A stretch of 64,000 nucleotides of DNA from Locusta migratoria (taxonomy: Eukaryota; Arthropoda; Insecta; Orthoptera; Acrididae): the NCBI GenBank assembly GCA_026315105.1, contig CM048750.1, positions 398,969,002 through 399,033,001 of the forward strand, given 5' to 3'. The position numbers and the translations under genes were made by a program. Below are positions 11,165-22,173 of the stretch, in pieces. Under the pieces are notes generated by a model. That model was not told the DNA's origin, did no database searches, and saw only the letters and a list, made by a program, of their open reading frames with translations. The first letter of the stretch is position 1; every line of letters starts with the position of its first letter.

Positions 11165-11515
11165 TTTATCTCACACCACTGGAAGCTTTTGAATTGCTGT
11201 TTTTTGCTGTGTTTGGAATGACAACTGTTGAAAATGTAAGAAAACATACGAACAAGACTCAGCCAGATTGGACAAATGCTCTCTTCAAGGGCATGTTCAT
11301 GGTGTACATGCTGGTGTCTGTTGTTGTATTAATAAATCTGCTTATTGCTATGATGAGTGACACATATCAGCGTATTCAAGCACAGTCAGATATTGAGTGG
11401 AAATATGGTTTAGCGAAGCTAATTCGCAATATGCATCGTACTACAACCACTCCATCACCATTAAATCTCATTACGTCCTGGCTTATTTACTTCCTTCGTT
11501 TATGCAAACAGAAGA
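11165..11515 (+). CDS. nompC: nompC (TRPN channel) exon: pore helix, S6, TRP helix
   Basis: This exon encodes 116 full residues of the mechanically gated TRPN channel NompC, a cation channel of insect mechanosensory neurons. In order: pore helix and filter (residues 4-20 of the exon, PLEAFELLFFAVFGMTT), pore-S6 linker with TQPDW, S6 (about 43-63, ending INLLIAMM), then SDTYQRIQAQSDIEWKYG and LAKLIRNMHRTTT, the TRP helix region, which is nearly invariant in NompC. It starts after 'tatctctttcag' (AG at 11163-11164) with two bases of a split codon and ends before 'gtaagt' (11516) with one base of the next codon. No upstream exon with S1-S5 was found in the window. Assignment rests on strong recognition of the fly C-terminal half. 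Confidence 0.95.
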
Positions 11516-12721
11516 GTAAGTTGTTATTATGCTATGTTGTAGGTGTCATACATGTAATATAATGTAGTATTAGTTTTCTACAGCAGTATATTACATGTAG
11601 CACTTAAATGCAAAAGTGCTAGTATATCCTTTGCATGTGAATAAAATTTAACAGCTTATGCATATTATGGATTTGTTTATAAATAACAATACTGCTACTT
11701 GTCATTATTTTTAAGCAGTATTATTATTTATAAAAATATCCATTTATCTCACAGTCGCAGGCTTTCAGAAAAAAAAAACATTTTCTAATGGATAAAATCA
11801 AATTATGCATATTAATTTCATTACAAGTTACTTCTAAATGAATTAAATTTAGTGCTAAACGTAACAAAATTAAAAAAAAAAAAAAAAATGCTTTGTGAAG
11901 AAAAAATATCTTATAATATTGAGGACAAAAAGCTAAATGTCTAGGTCACAATTAAATTTTAATTCTTTATTTTTTTGTGATGAGCCATCTTTGATCAAAT
12001 AGAATCATAGCTAAATGTATTATTAAAATGTTCTACCTAACAACTACGTGGAGTGCACCGAAATATGAGCATTGACATTCTTTATATGGAACAAATGTCA
12101 GGCAAGATAAAATCAGTGCACTTTTTTGTCACATGCTATAAAATTTCATGATACATTTTATATACACATGGTCAGTAGTCCAGTAGAAATGAGATGCAAT
12201 CCTATTGTATTATTGACCATGTGCATGTACAAAGATTATCGCCATTACAGTGTGATGAACAATTATTACATTACCATGCCTAAAGAAGTGCTTCCAATTT
12301 ATTTTGGCTGACATTTGTTCCATAGAAGGAACTATAACAATCATTCTATCAGTATGCTGCGTGATGTATTTTAAAAGAACATTTTAATAATGTGTTTTCT
12401 GTTATTGCATTTTACTGATCTGAAGAAGGCTTGATCAGCTGAAACTGAAAAATACAAAAAAATTAAGAATTAAAATTTCATTGTGATCTAGACACACAGG
12501 ATTTTTATCCTCAATAGCAATTCAATAGCAAATTTACAACAGATTGCTCTCTCCATGTTGACAACCATGAAATAAAAACCAGTTGTAGTTAGCTAATGCA
12601 AAAGAAATTATTAAATTGTTATAACATATTTTAGATTTAGAGACTAGATGCACAGTTATATTAATTATATAATTACTTCAAACATAAAGTTCCAGTAACA
12701 TAATTGCCTTGAACTTTTCAG
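11516..12721 (+). other. nompC: nompC intron, 1206 bp
   Basis: It begins with the consensus donor 'gtaagt' and ends with 'gaacttttcag'. Phase 1 matches on both sides (one base A, then TG, making Met). About half of it is the foldback element at 11918-12515; a poly(A)-rich tract lies at 11872-11888. Confidence 0.9.
11918..12515. repeat. 598-bp foldback element inside nompC intron
   Basis: The terminal arms of about 80 bp (11918-11997 and 12430-12515) are reverse complements with few mismatches; both contain 'aattttaatt' and a T-rich run ending near 'tgatcaa'. A second perfect 16-bp inverted pair lies inside (12086-12101 and 12308-12323, 'atggaacaaatgtcag'), and a third around 'cacatggtca' (12167-12176) and 'tgaccatgtg' (12216-12225). 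This is a MITE-like foldback; no clear target duplication was seen. Confidence 0.7.
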
Positions 12722-12847
12722 TGACAAAACGTAAAAGACCCAGTCTGGTGCAAATGATGGGCCTCCAGAGATCTAGAGCCAGTGCAAGATCAAAAATGGG
12801 AGCAAAATGGCTAGCAAAAGTTAAGAAAGGCCAAGTTGCTCCTAAAG
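12722..12847 (+). CDS. nompC: nompC (TRPN channel) exon: basic cytosolic segment
   Basis: This 126-base exon continues the protein after the TRP helix. It joins in phase 1 with the previous exon to give Met, then TKRKRPSLVQMMGL, followed by a basic stretch with KMGAKWLAKVKK. The KKRPSLVQMMG and GAKWL blocks are characteristic of insect NompC. It ends with VAPK plus one base before 'gtatga' (12848). Relative to the fly protein there appear to be a few extra residues (GQVAPK) before the conserved DSVAL that opens the next exon, which could reflect a shifted splice donor or natural variation. Confidence 0.93.
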
Positions 12848-13114
12848 GTATGAAAGTCCTATCTGGCATACCAAAAATATTTTCTTTTTGTAATGCAAGT
12901 CATTATTTCTTGATTCTAGCATATATGGCATTGTAAAAAAGCACCACCAGAAGCCAAAGTGAGGGGGAAATTACATGCAATACAGGTTCACAGATTGATG
13001 TACTTAAAATATCATACATGCCACCGTAATTCTAGTGCAGTAATTATTATGGGTGTATTCCTTAAACTAGTACTGACCCAGTTATTCATTCTTGCACCTG
13101 TGTACCATACACAT

Positions 13115-13159
<45 letters not shown>

Positions 13160-13229
13160 TCAGAGTAGGCCAAGGGCTGTGAAGATAGATTACAATTATG
13201 TTAAGGGAAAAGGCATATATATCACTTTC

Positions 13230-13276
<47 letters not shown>
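13115..13276 (+). repeat. two CA microsatellites
   Basis: CA tracts run at 13115-13157 and 13232-13276, separated by about 75 bases of unique sequence. Open frames across them are artefacts. Confidence 0.95.
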
Positions 13277-13280
<4 letters not shown>

Positions 13281-14452
13281 AAATACAGTATAATTATCTC
13301 ATTAATAATGAGATCTTTCAGGAGTATGTCATGACATGCAGTACCTCCATGTTTTATATCAAAAGTGAATTATTAAAAGTATTGTATATTCATTTTATTT
13401 AGTGTGACATTTTTTACAGACTAATGATTTTTACAATCGAAACACATAAACAGATTTTTACAACAATAAATAAAGTCGTATGGTACGAATGGCTGGCATA
13501 CCCCGTAGGGCAGGTTCAGCTGTATCCTGCAGGCACATTTACTTTGCAAAGTGTGAGAACTGTGTCATGAAGTGTCTTAAGTTAACCCTTTCATTCCCAC
13601 TATTGTTACTGAACAACAATGTATTAAAAGCTGATTTATACTGTATTTTGTGTATCAGTCTTTAAAGTCGCATTGTTGTTGATGAACAACATGCTTCTAG
13701 TATGACATTTTGCCGCTTGGTGCGCCATGTAGCCAGTTCTGAGACATTAATTTATCCTTCTTGGAGGTTTTGCTATGTTGCTGTATGTATGTGACTGTGA
13801 GTGTGGTTCTTGTTATTTTATTTCAGCAGCGAATTGTCTTGACTTTGGTGCTGTAGCAAAGATTCAAAAGTTTGATCAAAAATTTTAAAACACTATGTTC
13901 AGCAACTAATGACAAAGTTTAAGGTCAGGCACAGTGTGGCCTTGGTGTTTTGGATATGTAACTGGTTAACTGGCTATACCTACACACCATTTTGTACAAC
14001 AATTGCAGCCAATTTACATATGATAAGACAGGATTTACACGTGACTCTGCCTACAACAGTAGGGAATGAGTTTCTGTGGACTGTAGCAGTATTTTCTGTA
14101 CTTGCTGTATGAAAATGTTCTAGAAAGTTTATATCAGGATTGTGATATAGATTACTCAAAACAGGAATGAACCCACATCTGAACTATGCCATGACTGTGT
14201 GAGGTCTACATATACTTTCCTTTTAGAGGAATCATTTATGGTATCCTAACTTAGAATAGACAAACTTTTATTTGGGGGGGGGGGGGGGGGGGGAATTATG
14301 TGTTTTCTGCAGTTCATCATTTTCTCAAAAATATGGAACTGGAAACATGGGAATGGGTGTATAATTACAGGTATTTTATGTACCTCCATTTCTGGATACT
14401 TAAATCTGTGATGAAATATACTTTAAATAGTTGAATGATTATAAAGTATGGA
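13277..14452. other. intronic DNA, repeat fragments only
   Basis: A patch at about 13470-13540 ('gtacgaatggctggcat', 'gtagggcaggttcagc') looks like part of an interspersed short repeat. The TTAA at 13582-13585 is followed by 'ccctttc', resembling a piggyBac-type end, but no partner end was found. A run of 20 G lies at 14274-14293. Nothing coding is recognised. Confidence 0.4.
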
Positions 14453-14606
14453 AATTCTAGGTTGGAATATCAACAATATTATGAAAAGGATAAATTGCAA
14501 CTCGCTTTAAAGATAAAATGCCAAAAACATTGATAAGGTGATCACAGTCACACAACTTTGCTTTTGGCCAAAGCTTCCATCAGAAAAAACACATTTACAA
14601 TCAGAG
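14453..14606 (+). repeat. Penelope-type terminal repeat, solo
   Basis: This contains 'caacaatattatgaaaagga' followed by 'ttgcaactcgc', the reverse complement of the end module at 25855-25925 that follows the Penelope 3' region. The 'ttggccaaagc' and 'catcagaaaa' modules are shared with the other arms. It directly abuts the CR1-like LINE. Confidence 0.5.
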
Positions 14607-15105
14607 TCTGTTTAGCTGCTGGCAGATAAGCAGCAGACACCGCCTTCATATTCTGTAAGTGAAGCCAGCTCCTGATTAGAAGCGACATACATTATTTTTA
14701 TTTTTGTCAGTGCGGTTTTGTTTCATTTTATAAATTTATACTGTGCTTTCATACATATTAGATTCAAATCCGTGTTTTTAGAAACAGTGTAGTCTTCCTT
14801 TGAGCCCATCATGACTCTAGTTTGTTTTGGTTTGATTGTGACTGCTGTTGGTAGAGCTCAGTCAGTATCTGTTTAGCCTCCGGCAGATAAGCAGCAGAAG
14901 CCACCTTCATATTGTGTAAGTGAAACTGGCTTCTGATTTGAAGTGACATATAATATGTTGATTTTTGTCTGCAAGTTTTCGTTTCAGTTTGTAAATTTGT
15001 ACTGTGATCTTGTGCATTTGGATTCAAATTCGTGTTTTAACAAACAGTGTAGTCTTCCTTTGAGTGCATCGTGACAGTAGTTTTTGTTTTCTTGGCACTG
15101 TAATC
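14607..15105 (+). repeat. two ~261-bp 5' UTR monomers of the CR1-like LINE
   Basis: The block starting 'tctgtttagc' at 14607 is repeated from 14868 with about 80% identity. Shared landmarks are 'cagataagcagcag' at about 14623 and 14884, 'ccttcatatt', 'attcaaat', and 'aacagtgtagtcttccttt' at about 14783 and 15044. ORF1 starts with ATG 15106 right after the second unit. Tandem 5' monomers act as promoters in some LINEs; that role here is inference. Confidence 0.8.
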
Positions 15106-16047
15106 ATGAAAAGGGACTGTGACTGCTCTGTGCGGATGCAGTCTGAGCTGGTGACACTTCGCTTCCAGCTTCAAGCTGTGTTAACCTCGGTTGCACAGCA
15201 GGAGGCTGCGATGGAGGGGCATCATTGTTGGCCGGTAGTGGGGACTGAACGAACTCCCTTCCTCTCCATTGATTGGCCTGCCCCAGCGACATTCCTTGAT
15301 ACTGCTAGCAGTGAGGCAGACACCCCACCCATGGTTGTGTGGAAGGTTGCTCCAGTGCGTGGCAGGCGGCGCAAGATATTCCGGGAGACCGATTCTTAGG
15401 CCTCCCCAGTTTGTCTTGCGAACAGGTTAGAGGTGCTACCTGTTCAGGACAATGTTCCTGAGCCAGATGGTGTCTCTTATACTGAGATCACCACTCAGCC
15501 TGCAAGATCTGGACTTTCACAGAGGGTGGGTTTTGCTTGTAGTTGGGAGCTCCAACATTAGGCGTGTGATGGGACTCCTTAGAGAGAAGGCTGCCAAGGA
15601 AGAGAAGAAGGCCAACGTGACTCCGTGTGCATACTGGGTGGGGTCATTCCAGATGTGGAACGGATTGTTCTGCATGCCATGAAGAGTACGAGGTGTAGCC
15701 AACTTGAAGTGGTGGCTCATGTTGGTACCAATGATTTGTGTCGCTTTGGATCTGAAGAGATTCTCTCAGGTTTTGACGGGCTATCTGAAGTGGTAGAGAC
15801 TGCCATTCTTGCTTGTAAGATGAAAGCAGAGCTCACCATCTGTAGAATAGATGACTGGACCGACTGTGGACCTCTGGTACAGAGCCGAGTGGAGGGTCTG
15901 AATCAGAGGTTCAGACGGTTCTGCGACCATGTAGGCTGCAGATTCCTCGGCTTGTGCCATCAGGTGGTGGGGTTCCAGGTTCCACTGAATAGGTCAGGAG
16001 TCCACTACACGCAGGAAGCGGCTACATGGGTAGCAGGGGCTGTGTGA
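15106..16047 (+). pseudogene. LINE ORF1 with SGNH (lipase-like) domain, broken
   Basis: The N-terminus reads MKRDCDCSVRMQSELV. After a TAG near 15397 and frameshifts near 15525 and 15625, the SGNH-hydrolase-like domain appears in pieces: LLVVGSSNIRRV (block I), EVVAHVGTNDLCRFG (about 15705-15745, block III GxND) and LNRSGVHYTQEAATW (block V histidine). Lipase-like ORF1 proteins are typical of CR1-group LINEs. The acidic residue usually next to the block V Gly/His is replaced by Ser-Gly here. Non-functional in this copy. Confidence 0.75.
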
Positions 16048-18560
16048 CATGGACTGGGCGGTTTTTCGTGGTAGAGGGCTTTGCGGAAACACTAAATGGG
16101 CTTTCTCAAACAGTGCAGGTCAGTCACAGGAGAAATATAGATCTAGGAACTAACAGTATAACAGTTGTGAATTGAAGTAGCTGCGTCAGGAAATTACCAG
16201 AACTCCAAGCATAAATAGAAAGCACCGAAACACGTATCATTATTGGTAATGAAAGTTGGCTTATGGCAGAAATAAGTTCAGCAGAAGGATTTGCAAAAGC
16301 TCTATCTATGTTCAGAAAGGATAAATTAAACAAAATAGGTGGAGGCATGTTTGTAGCCATCAAATGTAGTCTTTTGTATAGCGAAGTTGAAGTTGATAGT
16401 TCCTGTGAGCTATTATGGGTATAAGTTGTACCTGAAAAACATAAGAAGTTCATAAATGGTTCCTTTTACCGGCCTCCCGATTCTGACGATACAATAGCAG
16501 GAAGGTTCAAAGAAAACCTGTGTCTAATTGCAAACACATATCTGACTCTCACAATAATAGTAGGCACTAATTTTAATTTATGCTCAATCTGTTGGCAAAA
16601 TTATATTTTCAAATCAGGAAGAATGCATAAACCATCATGCAAAATTGTACTCAACACATTCCCTGAGAACTACTTTGAACAATTAGTTCATGAGCCAACT
16701 ACAATTGTAGATGAGTATCAAAACACACTTGATCACGTAGCAACAAATAATCCTGAGCTCGTAATGAGTATTAAAATGGATATAGGTATTAGTGAACACA
16801 GAGCTGTTGTAGCGAGATTGAATATCAAAAGTCCCAAAGTTACCAAAAATAGACGAAAAGTATATTTGTGCCGGAAAGCAGACAGAAATGCAATACATTC
16901 CTTGTTGCTCAAATTCAAAGAAGTGGTATCAACATCAATTGACAGTTTTGTACCAAATAAATTAATAAAAGAAGGAGGTGATCCCCCTCGGTACACAAAA
17001 CAGGTCGGACACTGTTGCAAAAGCAATGGAGAAGGCATGCTAAATTTAAAAGAACACAAAATCCCCAGAATTGGCGATCCTACACAGAAGCTTGAAATTT
17101 AGCGAGGATTTCAATGCGAGATGTCTACAATACTTCTCACAACGAAACTCTTTCTTGAAATTTGACTGAAAATCCTAAGAAATTTTGGTCATATGTTTAA
17201 TATACTAGGGGCAAAACACAAACAATATCCTCACTATGTGATGGTAACGGCAATCCAGCTGATGATAGCGCTACTAAAGCAGAGTTACTAAACATAGCTT
17301 TTAGAAACTCATTCACCAAAGAAGACAAAACCAATATTGCAGATTTTGAATTACAAACAGAGGTCAGAATGAGTAACTTTGGAGTAGATATACTCGGAGT
17401 AATGAAGCAACTTAAATCACTTAACAAGAACAAGTCTTCTGGTCCAGACTGTATACCCATTAGATTTCTATATGATTATGCTGAAGCGATAGCCCATTAC
17501 TTAACAGCCATATACAACTGTTCTCTCAAATAAGGATTTGTACTAAAATATTGGAAAATGCATAGGTCACACCTATATCCAAGAAAGGCAGTAGGAGTAA
17601 CCCACTAAACTACAGGCCTATTTCATTGATGTCAATTTGCAGCAGGGTTTTGGAACACATCCTGTACTCAAATATTATGAATTACCTCAAAACAGAATGA
17701 GCTATTGACCCAAGGTCAACACAGATTTAGAAAATATCGTTCATGCGAAACACAACTAGCTCTTTACTCACATAAAATGATGAGTGCTATAGACAAGGGT
17801 TCTCAAATTGATTCCCTATTTCTTGATTTCCGGACGGCTTTTGACACCGTACCTCACAAACGGCTTTTAATCAAATTGCGTGGTTATGGTATATCACACC
17901 AAATTTGCGACTGGATAGGGGATTTCCTGTCAGAGAGGCCACAGTTTGTAGTAATTGATGATAAGGCATCAACTAAAATAGAGGTGATATCTGACATTCC
18001 ACAGGGTAGTGTTTCTGCTGTTCCTTATTTACAAAAACGTTTTGAAGTTCAAAACCCACTGGAGAATGATCTAAATAAGATATCACTATTGTGTAAATAT
18101 TGGCAATTAATACTAAATAATGAGAAGTGTGAAGTCGTCCACATGAGTATGATGAGAAATCCGTTAAACTTTCTTTACAAGGTAAATCATTCAAAAGTGA
18201 AGGCCGTAAACTGCACTAAATACCTAGGAATTACTATTACTTGAGACTTAAACTGGAAAGAACACATAGATAATGTCATTGGAAAGGCGAACCAGAGACT
18301 GTGTTTTATTGGCAGAACACTTAAAAGATGCAACAGAACTACTAAAGAGACTGTTCTTTTAGTATTGGTGCCCAGTGTGGGATCCTTATCAGGTGGGGTT
18401 GATGGAGGACATCAAAAGAGTACAAAGAAGGTCAGCTCGTTTTGTATTGTCACGATACAGTGTTACGGAAATGATACAGGATCTGTGATGGGAAACATTA
18501 CAACAACGGAGCTTATCGATGCGGCGTGGGCTACTTACGTAACTCCAATAGCCAATATTC
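16048..18560 (+). pseudogene. LINE endonuclease-RT, with RT active site deleted
   Basis: Endonuclease fragments include LWV and SFYRPPDSDD (16440-16490), a damaged GDFN (reads GTNFNLCS, about 16560) and DIGISEHRAVVARL (16780-16820). RT pieces are KNKSSGPDCIPIRF (17430), FRKYRSCETQLAL, FLDFRTAFDTVPHKRL (motif A, about 17820-17860) and IPQGSV (18000). Directly after motif B the frame jumps to NDLNKISLLCKYWQLI, so motif C (FADD) and about 30 residues around it are missing. KYLGITIT and HIDNVIGKANQRL follow. Multiple stops elsewhere. Confidence 0.78.
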
Positions 18561-18786
18561 TCCTCTGAATGCAAAAATATATTCTTGACTCCCACTTACG
18601 TAGGTAGAAAAGATCATCAGAATAAAATACAAGAAATCAGAGTTTGAATGGAGAGATTCAGGTGCTCTTTCTTCCCGCATGCTGTTCAAGAATGGAATGG
18701 AAGACAAAATGGTATAAAAGTGGTTCGATGAACCCTCTGCCAGGCACTTAAATGTGGTTTGCAGAGTATTTCATGTAGATGTAGAG

Positions 18787-19179
18787 AACTATACAGAGAT
18801 AAAACTCACCCACACATGATATTTGTCTTTGAATGCTGCAGCTCAAGTGTTATGTCAAACGGGTTATTCCATGTCAAGTGTCCCATTTAGAACTTGTTTC
18901 CAGCTCAACCATCTTCACTTTTGATTAAATTTATACAGTCTGTATCTGAGAGGCCTCCATGATCTTCTGCAAATTTCAAGATCATCTGTAACTTAATTTA
19001 GAAACTAGAGCGCCTGTTTGTGAAGACCACTTTCTCGGAGACCAAATAGGCATGAAATCTTCATGTTTGGCATGCCACTGTTCCTAATGTAATAGTGCTA
19101 GCTCTTGTTTCTGGGCAGAGTGCAACTTGTGCACTAAACACATAAATGCCACAAGTAAAGTTCAGAAAGGATGGACAAG
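18787..19179. other. intronic DNA, nothing recognised
   Basis: No coding pattern or terminal repeat is supported here. It may be the decayed 3' end of the adjacent minus-strand Penelope relic. Confidence 0.35.
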
Positions 19180-20130
19180 GTATATTATGTGGATTGGATG
19201 GATGAAAGAACACCACTTTAGGAGGGGCAGATAAGCTCTTGGGCAGGATGCATTTTGTTTCATGTCATGTGAAAGATAATAAAAGCAGGATGTGGTTCAG
19301 ATTTCCAACTCTAGGATGGCTTGTCTGATGATTGGGGCGATTGCTAGTTGATTATTTGTGGCTATTTATTCTGGATTGTGGGATGATTAGGTATGTATGT
19401 GGGTATGAAATGGGAGATCCATTTCCACACTAGTTCTGGTGCTTGTGTCATTCATGTGACCTTCAGTACACTGGAGAAGCGAGTTTTTCTCAATGCAGAT
19501 ACTCTACCAAAGAGTAGCCAGACTGTAAGGAGAGATTTTTTTTTATTTGTTTATTTTATTTTATTTTTATTTATTTATTTATTTATTTTTTTTTCTATTT
19601 TCTTTTGGAAGGTATGGCAGCTTTTATACTGGGTATACTGGCTTTTGTTGGTGGGTTTAATGTGGAAAGACATTTGGACAGAGCCATGAGGAGATCAACA
19701 TTCAGATGGTTGCACAGTGGGTTGTGGAGGACCAGGTGAAGCAGATGGGAGAGAAGGTATTGATGTTGTGAAAGAATGGGAATGGGGTGTCTTTGCCTTA
19801 GACCAGATCATGAAGATATCATTGATGAAACTGAACCATGAGTTCAGTGCTTTTGGGAAGCTAGAAAGGTTTCTGTAGATGGCATATAAAGAGGTTGGCA
19901 TAAGAGCCCTAAGTAGTGCCACAGATATACTTACATAGCTCCCATTCAAAGGAAATGTGCATGAGGAGAGTTTGGAGGCTGATGGCTGTTGGGAGACGCA
20001 TTGTTCAGTAGTCACAAGACCATAGACATGAGGGATGTTGGTTTATTGTGAAGTGAGGTCTTCTGTCAACATTGATGTGTGGATAGCACTAAACAATTGT
20101 GAGGCTGAGGGATTCACTGGGAAGGTGAAC
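19180..20130 (-). mobile_element. Penelope-like element relic with RT core
   Basis: On the minus strand, a frame around 19950-19700 contains GSYANLFICHLQK and then SWFSFINDIFMIWSK, the Penelope-type RT palm whose catalytic motif is normally (Y/F)xDD. Here the first catalytic Asp reads Asn (FINDIF). Further 3' on the same strand are cysteine/proline-rich fragments with KCILPKSLSAPP (about 19250). The element is badly decayed, and its ends were not located. Penelope-like elements encode an RT related to telomerase plus a GIY-YIG endonuclease. Confidence 0.6.
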
Positions 20131-20467
20131 AACAGTGTTCTGTGGTTGTTTTGGCTCTGAATTTTTGCACATTTTATATACAGTAAAACCCCACTTTTAC
20201 TTTCCCAGATTTTATGTTTTTCAGCCATTTACACCATTTTATGTCACTCCCGTTAAATCTCATATGTACACATTGTTAATTCATCCCTGTTGTTGCATTA
20301 ACATATTTACACATGTCCCGCATTTTACACTTCTTGAAACCATGTTCATGAAGAAAAAATTATGTATTTGACATAAATAGACACCAGCATGACATTTGCC
20401 TTCTAGTACAGTGTTTATACACGTTACACAGTCAAGTTTCTTGACACGTTGTCTTTATTGAAACATA

Positions 20468-20809
20468 TGAGGTGTGACAATAAAATAATGAGACTGATGT
20501 GAAAAAAAATAATAATAATAATATTTTGCTCACTGTTTTAGTCAAGTTTAGTGTTGTCTCCTTCAGAGTATTGCCCTTCTGATTGCACACACTTTTTCCA
20601 GTGATTCTGCCATTGATGGTAACATTTCTAGACACAAACACATGTTGACTTATTAGAGCACAACTCACAACTGAGGAGTTGCATCGATGTGCCACTTGGA
20701 CTAGAAGCAGCTTATAGACCAAGGTCAAAGATATTGTGCCTACGCAAGCCTGCAGGGTTGCTGCATCTTGCAAAGAAAATAAGTCTCATTACTTTATTGT
20801 CGCATCTCG
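20468..20809 (-). mobile_element. deleted mariner element (342 bp)
   Basis: The ends are 27-bp inverted repeats: left 'tgaggtgtgacaataaaa' and right, read inward, 'cgagatgcgacaataaag', both continuing 'taatgagac'. TA dinucleotides flank them at 20466-20467 and 20810-20811. Inside, the minus strand around 20625-20540 encodes the C-terminal tail of a mariner transposase (WQNHWKKCVQSEGQY, then SEGD) and a stop. Everything between the 5' UTR and that tail, including the DDD catalytic core, is deleted, so it can only be mobilised in trans. Confidence 0.85.
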
Positions 20810-20811
20810 TA

Positions 20812-21639
20812 TATTTTGCATTTCGTTGTTTGCAGTACACGCCTAGTTGACTCACAATGCGGACCATCCCATCAGCCACCACGCCGTTCGACAGCTTATT
20901 GTTGTTTATGCAACTGGTACTTCGTGTGTTGCATGATTTGTTTTGAGAATTTATTCTTATTGGGAAATATTATTTAAGTATTTTTTGTGAAGTTTAATAA
21001 ATGGTGAGACTTATGTTTGGCTTTTGTATGTTTTTCTGCCTATTGAAGAGGACATGGTATATTATAACCTCAAATACACAATTATAGTGTGAGATGCTGA
21101 CCCTGTGCATATGTCATAAATATTTATGCATATATTTGCACTCGATAATGTGTGTAAATTCTCGAATATTATCAAGCGAAACATTGAAAAATACGAAAAT
21201 TATGGAATTTGTGCAGTTTCACTTCATAAATAATGAATGCCAATTAAAGGCTTTCTGACAAAATCGATTATGATGAATGAAATTATTTCAAAAATTTATT
21301 TTTCCTATGAAGTTACTATTTCTGTCTGGCATTTAAAATGGTATAAAATTTGGATAATCTTTATTACATAATAAATAAACTTCCTTGCAAGTATTTTGAT
21401 CCCTTATATATCACAAATAAATCATGAAAATGCAAGAGTGCTCCGGTAAGCACATTTTACCATTTAAAACATTATTTCTCAAATTTTTACCCTTTTCCTG
21501 CATTTTACAAAATTTTCATTAAGTTCCCTGAAAAGTATAAAAGCAGGGATCTATTGTATTAGTGTATAATCCCACCGGGAAAGTTTCCCTCTATAATTTT
21601 TGTATAATTTATTTTTTATTTTTACATATTTTGTGCATA
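20812..21639. other. AT-rich intron DNA, nothing recognised
   Basis: No open frame, repeat array or terminal repeat stands out. Confidence 0.4.
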
Positions 21640-21724
21640 CTTATGCATAGTAATGGAACAACCGATTGGTCAATCGGTTGTTTTTTCGTTCAGTCTTTTT
21701 TTTTTTTTTTTTTTTTTTTTCAGT

Positions 21725-22020
21725 CGAATGAAACAACCGAATGAAAATAGTCTCTATGAATGTTTTCACTCACTGGTGAGGTTTGAGTGGTTTCAGTTGA
21801 TGCGAAACAATCGAATGAAACCAGTCTCTGTCGGTTGCAGCCGTTATATGAATGTTTTCACTCATTCGGTGGGTTTGAGTGGTTTCAGTCGATGCGCGAC
21901 CACCGAATGGAACAAGTCTCTGTCCTTTATGTGAATGTTCTCGGCATTGAGTGGTTTCACTCGATGCAATACAACCGACTGGGATAAGTGTCTGTCAGTT
22001 TCTGCAGTTATATGGATGTT
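21725..22020. repeat. left subterminal array of the hAT-like element
   Basis: Units of about 80-92 bp are marked by 'gaatgttttcac' near 21758, 21850 and 21933, and a diverged copy near 22012. Each unit carries 'gagtggtttca', 'cgatgc' and an 'aaccgaatg'-like motif. A run of 25 T lies at 21696-21720. Confidence 0.7.
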
Positions 22021-22173
22021 TTAATTAATTCACCGACTTTATTCGCATACTCCTTCAGTCTTTCCGGGTATAAATGAACCGTGATTCAGCATGAAACTTT
22101 CTTAGAGACAAATCTTATAAATATAGCACTGTGTGTGTTTCTATTGCATGCAAATCTACAGTTTTGTTCCAAT

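Larger units (their letters stand above)
14607..18786 (+). mobile_element. CR1-like LINE, near full length, inactive
   Basis: The element has duplicated 5' UTR monomers (14607-about 15105), a lipase-like ORF1 (15106-16047), an endonuclease-RT ORF2 (about 16100-18560) and a short 'atgtagatgtag' tail ending near 18786. The tandem hexamer tail, SGNH-type ORF1 and RT style place it in the CR1/jockey group. The minus-strand LINE at 57145-60310 belongs to the same clade and has the same type of tail. The coding frames contain numerous stops, and the catalytic FADD region of the RT is missing. Confidence 0.82.

Noticed and set aside
13092..13334. Open frame rich in HTHTHT
   Set aside because: It is a translation of CA microsatellites.
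13579..13700. piggyBac-like left end at TTAA followed by ccctttc
   Set aside because: No inverted partner end ending in TTAA was found within a plausible distance, so the match could be chance.
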